35,199 nucleotides of DNA. Origin: UBA7683 sp964397855. GTDB lineage: Bacteria; Patescibacteriota; Saccharimonadia; Saccharimonadales; UBA7683. The notes under the pieces were generated by a model that saw only the letters and a list, made by a program, of their open reading frames with translations, was not told where the DNA came from and made no database searches. A program made the translations under genes and the position numbers. Shown piece after piece: positions 1 through 6,982 of the stretch (positions are counted from its first letter, which is position 1; each line of letters begins with the position of its first letter). The stretch spans positions 1 to 35,199 of the forward strand of contig CAYNKQ010000012.1 of NCBI GenBank assembly GCA_964397855.1, written 5' to 3'.

Positions 1-1
1 G

Positions 2-1123
2 GAAAAGAATAATTCCGACACCGCCTGGGAAAGACTCGGTATCAAAACCATCATTCAAACTGCCGCTACTCAAAACCGCGGCGTGTTCGATATGCTCGAC
101 GCCATTGCAGATCTCATTCCCATCCGAGAAGCCATTCCTGAAGACAACATCTTACGTATTGCGTTGCTTGGCCGGCCAAACGTAGGCAAAAGCCACCTCT
201 TTAATACACTCGCAAAAAAACAACAGGCCGTAGTGGCAAATGTTGCTGGCACAACTCGAGATATCAACCGCGTAACTATCCGTTACGAAGGTCAGGATAT
301 TGAGCTGCTTGATACTGCCGGCATACGTCGAAGCGGCAAAATTGAACGCGGTATTGAAAAGTTTAGTGTACTACGAAGCCTTCAGGCCATTGAACAATCC
401 GACGTCTGCTTACTACTTATGGATGTCAGCGAACACAGCACCGCACTTGACCAAAAAATAGCTGGGCTTATTAAAGAAGCAGGCAAGGGCTTAATTATAA
501 TTGTCAGCAAATGGGACAAACTCAAAACGCTCGAAGAAGCTGCTCCAGAGGCAGTAGTTGAAGAAGAGGAAGTTCTTAACAAACGTGAGAAAAAGGCCCG
601 AGCCAAAGCACAAGGTAGCGTAAAAGACATCGTCACCAAAGACGCCTACACACGAGACGCCATTGCCAACCGCATAACCTATAACTTTCAATTTGTTCCA
701 TGGGCACAGCTTCTCTTTACTAGCGCAGTGACCGGTCAAAATGTTACAAAAATTCTTGACCTTGCTCGTGGTATTGACGAACGACGCAAGAAAAAACTGA
801 AAACTTCCGAGCTTAACAAGATCCTTGCTGCATCACTACAGGCACACCCCGCAGCCGGCCTGAAAGGTCGTCACCCGAAACCACGCTACTTTGTACAAGA
901 CGATACCCAGCCACCAACATTCCGTCTTTATGGCGCTCACCTTGAATATCTCCACTGGAGTTGGAAACGATTCTTAGAAAAGAATCTTCGCGAAGCTACG
1001 GATTTCAGCGGAACACCCGTCAAGTTTTACATGATGAACAACGAACGTATCTCTGGCAAAACGAAAAAATTCCTACCAAAAGTAAAGCATGAAGAAGAAC
1101 CAGAGCAAGACTTAGATTTATAA
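2..1123 (+). CDS. der: Ribosome-assembly GTPase Der (EngA), C-terminal part
   Basis: The reading frame is open from base 2, so the true start and the first G domain lie upstream of the window. The visible part has the second G domain: P-loop GRPNVGKS near 170-193, the GTTRD switch I, DTAGIRR switch II, and an SKWD G4 motif near 506-517 where the family normally has NKWD. The KH-like C-terminal domain follows (FVQDDTQPPTFRLYG onward). Der is an essential 50S-subunit assembly GTPase with two tandem G domains. An extra charged stretch of about 45 residues (roughly 527-668, Glu then Lys/Arg-rich) sits between G4 and the SAVTGQ G5 region. The gene overlaps the convergent downstream gene by 6 bp. 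Identification is firm; the effect of the insertion is unknown. Confidence 0.95.
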   Translation, partial: EKNNSDTAWERLGIKTIIQTAATQNRGVFDMLDAIADLIPIREAIPEDNILRIALLGRPNVGKSHLFNTLAKKQQAVVANVAGTTRDINRVTIRYEGQDIELLDTAGIRRSGKIERGIEKFSVLRSLQAIEQSDVCLLLMDVSEHSTALDQKIAGLIKEAGKGLIIIVSKWDKLKTLEEAAPEAVVEEEEVLNKREKKARAKAQGSVKDIVTKDAYTRDAIANRITYNFQFVPWAQLLFTSAVTGQNVTKILDLARGIDERRKKKLKTSELNKILAASLQAHPAAGLKGRHPKPRYFVQDDTQPPTFRLYGAHLEYLHWSWKRFLEKNLREATDFSGTPVKFYMMNNERISGKTKKFLPKVKHEEEPEQDLDL

Positions 1124-1840
1124 CGACTCGTCGTCAGGCGCTTGTTTTTGCAAGAAGTAATAAAAACTCGACTGTGGGTATGGGTACAAATCGATAGGCT
1201 CAGCTTTATACAGTTTCTCCAGTTCGGCCCACTCGCTTGTTTGGTCGGCAAATTTAACTACCGCGGACTTTACCAATCCAAGATCTTTTATTAAAGCTTC
1301 TGTAAGGGTGTGGTCACTATGTGTCGGCGTGATGGCCTCTCGTATAACTACGCAGCCACCCGGTTTAGTAATCCTTGCCGCCTCAGCAAGCAACGCCCCA
1401 ACCTTTTTAGAATGGCATGAAATGTGCGGATCACCAAAAACGTTACTAAGCAAAACCTCATCCGCCAATTCGGTTGGAAGCGCTGTCGCAGGATCATATT
1501 CACCAGTTATCCAGGTACCTTCTTCGTCTCGTCTCACTTCAGAACCGACATCGTGGTGGAGAAAGAATATATTTCCATCTTTTGCGTATTCTACCTTACG
1601 AGCCAATAAACTTTCGTGTTTATAGCAGCCATCGTCCCTAAGCCAAGTCTCAAGTCCAACATATAGTCGCTGGCCGGTGAATGCAAATGGCTGCAAGTGG
1701 GCGACAGGCAAGGTATCGTGACCAAACTCAACCATTGCAAAATCTAGTTGCTCAGCGCGAGCACGCAAGTACTCCACCACACTAAAACCATCTTCTTGCA
1801 CTTCGTGCCCACGCCCTAAAGCACCTATCACTTCTGTCAT
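1118..1840 (-). CDS. SAM-dependent methyltransferase-like protein (divergent)
   Basis: A protein of 240 residues. The C-terminal half has class I methyltransferase features: ADEVLLSNVFGDP resembles motif IV and ARITKPGGCVVIRE resembles the post-motif strand. VEFGHDTLPVA and YVGLE may be degenerate motifs I and II, but the glycine-rich GxGxG loop is not intact. Activity and substrate therefore cannot be assigned. It is monocistronic and converges on der with a 6-bp overlap. A TATAAT box lies 7 nt before the ATG and there is no Shine-Dalgarno site, so the mRNA is probably leaderless. It could be an inactive paralogue or a highly divergent active enzyme. Confidence 0.6.
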   Translation of the reverse strand: MTEVIGALGRGHEVQEDGFSVVEYLRARAEQLDFAMVEFGHDTLPVAHLQPFAFTGQRLYVGLETWLRDDGCYKHESLLARKVEYAKDGNIFFLHHDVGSEVRRDEEGTWITGEYDPATALPTELADEVLLSNVFGDPHISCHSKKVGALLAEAARITKPGGCVVIREAITPTHSDHTLTEALIKDLGLVKSAVVKFADQTSEWAELEKLYKAEPIDLYPYPQSSFYYFLQKQAPDDESL

Positions 1841-2016
1841 ATTTTTTATTATAACATACTAACTCATAACTTGTCAATATCTACTTACTCAAATTACAAA
1901 CTGCCACTCCTGTTATGCCCAGCGCTGAGTCAAGTTCAGCATACACTCCGCCGAAGCATCTAATCATAAGTAATCAACTTCTTGCTTTGCCCACACTCCA
2001 TAACCTTAGCAAAGGG

Positions 2017-2049
2017 GTGTCATCCTGACCAGAGTGGAAGGATCTAGCC
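2017..2049. repeat. GTCATCC-type hairpin repeat (copy a)
   Basis: This short imperfect hairpin begins GTCATCCTGA and ends GGAAGGATCTAG. A closely similar sequence occurs inverted at 5925-5955, beginning ATCATCCTGACTGCAGTGG when read on the minus strand. It is one of several hairpins in the window with GTCAT at one end and a GGATC-like other end. Confidence 0.7.
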
Positions 2050-2060
2050 AAGCGTCCTCC

Positions 2061-2147
2061 GTCATCCCGTACTTGCTAATTCTCAAAAGAAGAAGACTAT
2101 TGAATTATATGACGAGCGTAGCGAAGCTATATACGGGATCCAGTCAA
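2061..2147 (+). repeat. 87-bp repeat, copy 1 (GTCATCCC...GGGATCCAGTC)
   Basis: The ends are complementary (ATCCCGT and ACGGGAT) and an inner TATAT...ATATA stem surrounds GACGAGCGTAGCGAAGC. A near-identical copy lies inverted at 6065-6152, differing at only a few positions near the ends. It has no coding potential. It looks like a non-autonomous palindromic repeat or a remnant of one. Confidence 0.85.
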
Positions 2148-2220
2148 TAAGTATTCAACACCCTGAGCTTCTCTCAATCTAGATCTATTCAAATTAGTCT
2201 CTTCTTTTGTCTTTCTTTAC

Positions 2221-2242
2221 TTACTTTTGATGCAAAAGTAAC
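2221..2242. repeat. TTTTG palindrome hairpin, copy 1
   Basis: TTACTTTTG and CAAAAGTAA form a perfect 9-bp stem with a 3-nt loop. It lies directly beside the 160-bp element at 2251-2409. The same partner hairpin follows the copy at 5670, with different stem bases that still pair. Confidence 0.75.
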
Positions 2243-2250
2243 AAAGCCCT

Positions 2251-2409
2251 CACCCATGACGCTACCCACTCGAGTACCTCCGTCTTCTGTTTCTTGCGTC
2301 AGGACGATGACAAGCATCTCTCACTGTTCTTAAGTTATTGATTCGAGCAAGTCCTTCCTTGACTCAAGAAACAGAAGCCTCCGGTATTCAGGTGTATAGC
2401 GAATGGGTG
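2251..2409 (-). repeat. 160-bp covarying hairpin element, copy 1
   Basis: Read on the minus strand it begins CACCCATTCGC and ends ATGGGTG. The arms fold into a long imperfect hairpin with a perfect 13-bp segment (CTTCTGTTTCTTG with CAAGAAACAGAAG). The centre holds the conserved core GTGAGAGATGCTTGTCATC. Copies of nearly equal length occur at 5670-5829 and 35019-35178. Arm sequences differ between copies yet mostly still pair. Confidence 0.85.
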
Positions 2410-2497
2410 GATTAGCTGTCTCGCGGGCGAGGATTGATAGATTCGCTGCGACGGATGACGCTATAGGAAGATGATTTGTTGATCAAAAACTAGAGTT

Positions 2498-2613
2498 TAG
2501 AACAAGAAACCGGGCACATAACCCGGCTTGATGAAGTGACTAAATAAGTCCTTCAAGTACTAGTATAGACCCCTTGTCTACTCACTTCAATGTGATATTT
2601 AGCTCATTGACAT
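2498..2613 (-). ncRNA. Possible small structured RNA (minus strand)
   Basis: On the minus strand three hairpins follow one another. TCAATG pairs with CATTGA. GAAGTGA pairs with TCACTTC, enclosing TAGAC/GTCTA. Finally CCGGG...CCCGG is followed by the U-rich run TTTCTTGTTCT, which could act as a terminator. A TATAAT box at 2620-2625 would place the RNA start near 2613, but I see no good -35. I do not recognise a known RNA family. The structure could instead belong to the opposite strand, upstream of the aquaporin gene. Confidence 0.4.
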
Positions 2614-2647
2614 GCTTGCATTATAAGCATGACCGTAGTGCGCCAGG

Positions 2648-2676
2648 TTGTAATTTTATAGCACATGCAGTATACA
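2648..2676 (+). promoter_or_regulatory. Promoter of the aquaporin-like gene
   Basis: TTGTAA (2648-2653) and TATACA (2671-2676) are separated by 17 bp. They are followed by a short leader with a strong AAGGAGG ribosome-binding site 10 bases before the ATG at 2712. Confidence 0.6.
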
Positions 2677-2711
2677 TATAGCTATACACAAATTAAGGAG
2701 GGTTTTGTTCT

Positions 2712-3563
2712 ATGAAGGTAAAAAACTTAAATTTGCAACCATCGGTGTTGCTTGCTGAACTGGTAGGTACGTTCATTCTTACCACTGTGGCGATCACCGT
2801 GGCAAATCCAATTATTGTTGGATTCACACTGGTTGTACTCGTAGTGGCACTCGGCTCAATTTCTGGTGCACACGTTAACCCAGCAATTACATTTGGCCTT
2901 TGGTCAATTCGTAAACTTGAAGGTATAAAAGTTCCGTTTTACTTTGCAATGCAGCTTGCTGGTGCATTAATCGCACTCCTTGTAAGTCAGTTCTACCAAG
3001 GTACAGGCTATGGTATTTCATTCGCAAGTTTTAACAGTTTTGATTCAAAAATCTTAATCGCCGAGCTTCTCGGTACTGCAGTATTTGCGTTTGCTGTAGC
3101 TGCTGCTGTTCAAAGAGAAATACTCGATAGTGCAAAAGCACTCTGTATTGGTCTTGCACTTCTTACAGGTCTTGCAGTTGGCGGTGGTCTTCTTGGACAA
3201 GCTGTACAGGCGCCAATTCCAGAAGGAACAAAAGTAGCTCCACGCATCACTAAGATCGATGGTGCAGTTTTGAACCCAGCAATTGCGCTTGCTTCAACAG
3301 AAAAAGCTGATCAACAAAGCTCACTACAGTCTCTTACTGGCCAGCAAGGCGCTCAAGCCGCAACAAAGCGACCAGCAAGTCGATTAACATGGGAAACACT
3401 TATCGGCGCGCTTCTTGGTGGTGCACTTGGTATGAACCTCTACATGGTTACAGCCGGTGTGAATCCTTTTCAGAAGAAGAAGTCTGCTGCCGCTAAGGTA
3501 ACTGCTGTCTTTAAAAAAGGTCAGAAAGAAGTTAAAAAAGTTACTAAAAAATCTAAGAAGTAG
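2712..3563 (+). CDS. Aquaporin/glycerol-facilitator (MIP) family channel, divergent
   Basis: A membrane protein of 283 residues with two MIP signature half-helices: GAHVNPAITFG (NPA at 56-58) and AVLNPAIALAS (NPA at 188-190). MIP channels conduct water or small solutes. The second NPA is normally followed by the selectivity-filter arginine (NPAR); here it is isoleucine. Further oddities are a 20-residue glycine/proline-rich stretch before the second NPA, a Gln/Ser-rich insert after it (about 197-225), and a lysine-rich cytoplasmic tail. A strong AAGGAGG site supports the start, in contrast to the many leaderless genes nearby. Family assignment is firm, but substrate is unclear. Confidence 0.88.
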   Translation: MKVKNLNLQPSVLLAELVGTFILTTVAITVANPIIVGFTLVVLVVALGSISGAHVNPAITFGLWSIRKLEGIKVPFYFAMQLAGALIALLVSQFYQGTGYGISFASFNSFDSKILIAELLGTAVFAFAVAAAVQREILDSAKALCIGLALLTGLAVGGGLLGQAVQAPIPEGTKVAPRITKIDGAVLNPAIALASTEKADQQSSLQSLTGQQGAQAATKRPASRLTWETLIGALLGGALGMNLYMVTAGVNPFQKKKSAAAKVTAVFKKGQKEVKKVTKKSKK

Positions 3564-3620
3564 TTTTACTGCCCAAAGAGTAATCGTGACTGACCGCTCC
3601 TAAAAGAATCTATGATTTAG

Positions 3621-3654
3621 AAAAACTGGACTAATCGTCCAGTTTTTCTTTTGT
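3621..3654. terminator. Bidirectional Rho-independent terminator
   Basis: AAAAACTGGAC and GTCCAGTTTTT form a perfect stem with a 5-nt loop, with T runs on both strands. It ends the aquaporin transcript and, on the other strand, overlaps the last codons of the 3870 gene. Confidence 0.9.
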
Positions 3655-3870
3655 ATTACCTGGGCCAAGCAGTACTTTGAGTTCTCTACAGTAGAGAGTT
3701 CTCTGCTCCGTATCAAGCTGACATAGCTGTAGGGCCAGTTTACCAGCTTCTTGTTCACCAAAACCCGCAGCTTCAAAGTTACCCATATAGTACAAACCTG
3801 TTATGCCCGCCTCCATCCAGGCGGGTACACCAGCCCACTCAGGTTCACGTTCTTGTAGCCACTTTGTCAT
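3631..3870 (-). CDS. Small hypothetical protein (79 aa)
   Basis: A soluble protein of 79 residues, acidic overall and rich in Glu and Gln, with a Trp-rich start (MTKWLQEREPEWAGVPAWME). I do not recognise a domain. Evidence that it is real: a TATAAT box 10 nt before the ATG, as in other leaderless genes here, and a stop codon embedded in the shared terminator. It is monocistronic. Confidence 0.6.
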   Translation of the reverse strand: MTKWLQEREPEWAGVPAWMEAGITGLYYMGNFEAAGFGEQEAGKLALQLCQLDTEQRTLYCRELKVLLGPGNTKEKLDD

Positions 3871-3904
3871 TAATGGCTTTATTATAAACTATTATCTAAA
3901 TAAA

Positions 3905-4990
3905 TCAATCTTCTACATTTGGTTTATCGAGAAGCAGCGGCTCTACAGACGGACTCGTATCAGCGATCTTCACCACATCTTTGTCAATTTTCTTGAGTTC
4001 TTTATGAGCATTGTTATAGTGATTAACTGTTGTACCGAGTGATCCACCAAGTTTCTGCATAAAGCCCTCATAAGCACCTATGTGTCGCCCAAGCTCACCC
4101 ACACGTTTTTGTATCTCTTTAGCTTGCTCTTCTATCTGAAGGCTCCTGAGGCCCTGCATGACAGTCTGAAGATACGCCATGAAGCTAGTTGGACTTACAA
4201 TGATCACCTTCTTCTCTTGAAAAGCGTATTCTATAAGATCTCGCGAATTTGTTGCCGTTGTACCCACCTTATTGATAAGCAGATCGTAATACAAAGACTC
4301 CGAAGGAATAAACATGAACGCAAAATCCATAGTGTCTTCATTGGGGCGAATATACTTACTCGTTTCGTCTATACGAGTTTTAAGATCAGCTTTAAATTTT
4401 TTCACAATAGATTCTTTTGTAGACTTGTTGGCTTCTTCAATCAATCGGTTATAATTTTCTAAACTGAATTTTGAATCTATTGGCAGAATTTTGCCGTCTT
4501 GTAAAAAAATAACTGCATCAACAATCTCACCGTCCTCAAAACGATATTGCATTTGAAAACCACCCGGTGGCATAACGTTTTCCAAAACACTCTGAAGATA
4601 GTACTCGCCCACTACACCGCGCTGTTTTGGGTTTTGAAGTACGTTTTGCAGCGTTTTGAGCTCGTCCGCCACATCTACGACACGCCTGTTGGTTTCATCC
4701 AGCTTTGTGAGGCGCTGCGTGACATCGGCAATAATTTTGGCACTCTGCGCAAATTGACGCTGAATAGATTCGCTGGTTTGCAGTTGGTTTTGTCGTAGCT
4801 TCTGGCTAATATTTTCTTGCAAGCTTTCTTTAAGATCACCAACGCCTCGGTTGAGATTGTCAATATCCGCTTTAAGCATCTGTGAAGCTTGATCGTTGCC
4901 AGTACTTGAGAGCTTCTTGTTAACAACAGTTAGCAAAAAACCAATGACTCCAACAAGCGCTACCACAATAATAATCAAAAGCATTTCCAT
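3905..4990 (-). CDS. rmuC: DNA recombination protein RmuC
   Basis: A protein of 361 residues: an N-terminal transmembrane helix (LLIIIVVALVGVIGFLLTVV), a coiled-coil region, then the RmuC domain with its predicted PD-(D/E)XK-like fold (GVVGEYYLQSVLENVMPPG, ILPIDSKFSLENY, FMFIPSESLYYDLL, VIIVSPTSFMAYLQTV). RmuC limits inversions between short inverted repeats in E. coli and is thought to act as a nuclease. I chose the ATG at 4990 rather than 5038 because a TATACT box ends 8 nt before it. The upstream start would also overlap the divergent gene. Its position between two inverted repeat islands is notable. Confidence 0.92.
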   Translation of the reverse strand: MEMLLIIIVVALVGVIGFLLTVVNKKLSSTGNDQASQMLKADIDNLNRGVGDLKESLQENISQKLRQNQLQTSESIQRQFAQSAKIIADVTQRLTKLDETNRRVVDVADELKTLQNVLQNPKQRGVVGEYYLQSVLENVMPPGGFQMQYRFEDGEIVDAVIFLQDGKILPIDSKFSLENYNRLIEEANKSTKESIVKKFKADLKTRIDETSKYIRPNEDTMDFAFMFIPSESLYYDLLINKVGTTATNSRDLIEYAFQEKKVIIVSPTSFMAYLQTVMQGLRSLQIEEQAKEIQKRVGELGRHIGAYEGFMQKLGGSLGTTVNHYNNAHKELKKIDKDVVKIADTSPSVEPLLLDKPNVED

Positions 4991-5014
4991 GTTCTTATAG
5001 TATAAGATAGAACC
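4991..5014. promoter_or_regulatory. Overlapping divergent leaderless promoters
   Basis: Only 24 bp separate rmuC and the pentapeptide gene. The minus-strand -10 TATACT occupies 4999-5004 and the plus-strand -10 TATAAG occupies 5001-5006. Each lies 8 nt before its start codon. RNA polymerase probably cannot open both at once, so the genes may be expressed mutually exclusively. Confidence 0.65.
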
Positions 5015-5608
5015 ATGAAAGCCCCAAAAACAATTCAAGACTTGATCGAATCACCTCGGCTTACTGGCGTGATGACAACCGACGAGATCGATGAAGATGC
5101 CGTTGAACTAAAAGCATACAAAAAAGATATGTTAGAAATTGAAGCGAGTAGATATAGATACTTTGACATTAGTGACAGTAAGCTCACAAGCCTCAACGCC
5201 AACAATGTCATCAGTTTTCGGTCTACAAACGTTCGGGTGCTCTACAAGAAATCACAGTTAACTGGTCTCCAACTTCCAGAAGGAAACTTTAAAGACGTTA
5301 TATTCGAAAACTGTCGCATCAACCTTTCTAACTTTAAAAACTCTCGGTTTGAACGCTGCTTATTTAAAGATTGTGATCTTACTGATGCAGATTTTTCTAT
5401 GTCAAAACTAACACTTGTGCAATTTGATTCCTGCCAGCTTGAAAACACTGAATTCTCCAACTGTGTTAATAAACGGCTCGAGTTCACAAATTGCTCACTC
5501 AGCTCAATAAAAGGTATAAACGGCTTACGAGGTGCCACAATTTCAAACCAAAATCTTATTGAGCTCGCTCCACTGCTTGCTCGCGCGCTGGACTTAACAA
5601 TCAACTAG
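5015..5608 (+). CDS. Pentapeptide-repeat protein
   Basis: A soluble protein of 197 residues. From about residue 60 it carries tandem pentapeptide-like repeats of the A(D/N)LXX type: GNFKDVIFENCRINLSNFKN, RFERCLFKDCDLTDADFS, FDSCQLENTEFSNC. These predict a right-handed quadrilateral beta-helix. Functions in the family vary, from gyrase protection to scaffolding, and none can be assigned here. The repeat region is Cys-rich. The start is supported by a -10 box 8 nt upstream. It is divergent from rmuC. Confidence 0.8.
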   Translation: MKAPKTIQDLIESPRLTGVMTTDEIDEDAVELKAYKKDMLEIEASRYRYFDISDSKLTSLNANNVISFRSTNVRVLYKKSQLTGLQLPEGNFKDVIFENCRINLSNFKNSRFERCLFKDCDLTDADFSMSKLTLVQFDSCQLENTEFSNCVNKRLEFTNCSLSSIKGINGLRGATISNQNLIELAPLLARALDLTIN

Positions 5609-5669
5609 ACCTAATCGCCGTTTACTGTAGCAGACCTAAATAATACCTCACAAAGCGAGTCAGCTTCCC

Positions 5670-5829
5670 CACCCATTCACCAAAGACCCGAACCCCGGAA
5701 GCTTCTTTTTCTTGAGTAAAGCCAGATCCTTGCCCGAACAAACAGTTAGGAAACTGTGAGGGATGCTTGTCATTGGTCTGGCGCAACAAACAGAAGATGG
5801 AGGTACTCGAGGCTTGGGTGCCATGGGTG
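5670..5829 (+). repeat. 160-bp covarying hairpin element, copy 2
   Basis: It starts CACCCATTCACC and ends CCATGGGTG. The arms pair with mismatches (CTTCTTTTTCTTG against CAACAAACAGAAG), and an inner GCCAGA/TCTGGC segment replaces different pairing bases in the other copies. The core GTGAGGGATGCTTGTCAT is conserved. Confidence 0.85.
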
Positions 5830-5838
5830 AAGTTTTAT

Positions 5839-5860
5839 ATTCCTTTTGTGCAAAAGGAAT
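5839..5860. repeat. TTTTG palindrome hairpin, copy 2
   Basis: ATTCCTTTTG and CAAAAGGAAT form a perfect 10-bp stem with a 2-nt centre. It sits at the same distance from the 160-bp element as copy 1, but the outer stem bases have changed on both sides and still pair. Confidence 0.75.
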
Positions 5861-5924
5861 GAAAGGAAAGAGAGAAGAAGAGACTTGTTTGAAGAGATAG
5901 GGATTGAGAGAGGCTTAGGACTAG

Positions 5925-5955
5925 ATCCTTCCACTGCAGTCAGGATGATACCGGG
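5925..5955. repeat. GTCATCC-type hairpin repeat (copy d, inverted)
   Basis: CTAGATCCTTCCACTGCAGT followed by CAGGATGATA is an inverted relative of the sequence at 2017-2049. Confidence 0.65.
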
Positions 5956-6015
5956 GAGAAAAGATGGGAGCCTTGAGAGGTTTAGGGTGTAGGAATGGGA
6001 AGATGACTATTGTGG

Positions 6016-6046
6016 CCTGGATTCCTGCCTTCGCAGGAATGACAAG
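6016..6046. repeat. Short palindromic repeat (ATTCCTG...CAGGAAT)
   Basis: ATTCCTGC and GCAGGAAT pair around CTTC, and GACA follows. This resembles the widespread bacterial intergenic hairpin TGGATTCC...GGAATGACA. Confidence 0.7.
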
Positions 6047-6064
6047 ACAGAGGCTTGATGATTA

Positions 6065-6152
6065 CTGATTGGATCCCGTATATAGCTTCGCTACGCTCGT
6101 CATATAATTCAATAGTCTTCTTCTTTTGAGAATTAGCAAGTTTGGGATGACA
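6065..6152 (-). repeat. 87-bp repeat, copy 2 (inverted)
   Basis: Its reverse complement matches 2061-2147 almost base for base. The differences are in the first bases after GTCATCCC and in the last few bases. Together the two copies form a widely spaced inverted repeat around 2.15-6.07 kb. Confidence 0.85.
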
Positions 6153-6261
6153 CCAGGAAAAGGATTTATTTACGAACTGGATCTACCGCGGCGGGTGATA
6201 GACCGGTGAGACTGATGGCTTGTAGTTAAACTTCGCCTAGATGGCAACAAAATCAAACAAA

Positions 6262-6936
6262 CTAATATTCGATATCGACGTATCCGTCAAAATAATCATA
6301 TTTAATTTGAACCCTTGGTATACCCTTAGCAATTAAACCTTCTCCGAGCATCTCAGAAAACTGCTGCGAACCCGCCAAATAGACGGTTCTGCCCATAACG
6401 TCGGGCACGTCCTGGACGAGGCGCTCTAACGTTAAACGAGTTTCAACGTAGTCTTTAATCTCTAGTGTTGGATCCTGAGATTCAAACTTGCGAAGTTCAT
6501 TCACAAATGGACGCCGGCCAGCTTTACCAGCGTAGAGCATTATTGCTTCGTTGGGTAATCGATTATGAATTCTGTCCAGAATGATACTCCTAAACGTTGT
6601 GGCACCAATCCCTCCAGCTAGATATAGTTTTTGACGGCCATCTAGCTGCCAGACGAAGTCACCGCCAAGCTGATCCGCTTCAACAACATCGCCCAGCTTC
6701 AGTTGATTCATACGCTGCTTATATGCACTTGGTCCAATGAATGTGGTTACCAATATGTGGCCCTCGTGCGGTGCTGATGCTATTGTAAAAAGTCGATCTG
6801 CCGAAGCGGGCGGAATATCAGGCATAGCGATGTTGATGTACTGCCCCGCCTGCCAATTAATAACGTCATCGCTTTCAAAAATAAACGAGACTGCTTCGCC
6901 CACTTCAATGTACTTCTTTTTTAACCTAAGCTTCAT
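6262..6936 (-). CDS. Ferredoxin-NADP+ reductase-like FAD/NAD(P)-binding protein
   Basis: A protein of 224 residues that is essentially a bare FNR module. The N-terminal flavin barrel has GQYINIAMP and the flavin-binding motif RLFTIAS. The C-terminal nucleotide-binding part has GGIGATTFRS and the terminal KYDYFDGY. Such modules move electrons between NAD(P)H and a flavin or iron-sulfur partner. No fused ferredoxin or oxygenase domain is present, so the partner is unknown. A TATAAT box lies 8 nt before the ATG, suggesting a leaderless transcript. The gene is preceded on its own strand by membrane-protein genes, but the transcript appears separate. Confidence 0.85.
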   Translation of the reverse strand: MKLRLKKKYIEVGEAVSFIFESDDVINWQAGQYINIAMPDIPPASADRLFTIASAPHEGHILVTTFIGPSAYKQRMNQLKLGDVVEADQLGGDFVWQLDGRQKLYLAGGIGATTFRSIILDRIHNRLPNEAIMLYAGKAGRRPFVNELRKFESQDPTLEIKDYVETRLTLERLVQDVPDVMGRTVYLAGSQQFSEMLGEGLIAKGIPRVQIKYDYFDGYVDIEY

Positions 6937-6982
6937 TACAACTAATTATAACTTACCTAGCGACTTGAGTTAGGTCTTGCGA

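Larger units (their letters stand above)
1841..2500. other. Non-coding repeat island 1
   Basis: I see no credible gene here. The stretch holds GTCATCC-type hairpins, an 87-bp repeat, a TTTTG palindrome and one copy of the 160-bp covarying element, each listed separately. Much of 2017-2409 returns in inverted orientation at 5670-6152. The first 150 bases (to about 2010) show nothing recognisable beyond the promoter of the 1840 gene. Confidence 0.8.
5609..6261. other. Non-coding repeat island 2
   Basis: No credible gene. It contains the second 160-bp element, its TTTTG hairpin, GTCATCC-type hairpins and the inverted 87-bp repeat, listed separately. The order and orientation mirror island 1. 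The last 100 bases (6160-6261) show nothing I recognise. Confidence 0.8.

Noticed and set aside
2605..2655. tRNA-like anticodon arm (CATGCTT...AAGCATG)
   Set aside because: A 7-bp stem with 7-nt loop is present, but there is no T-arm GTTCRA motif, no acceptor stem, and the loop bases do not fit a tRNA.
3803..5604. ORFs antisense to rmuC and to the pentapeptide gene
   Set aside because: Shadows of well-identified genes, with no start signals and no recognisable domains.
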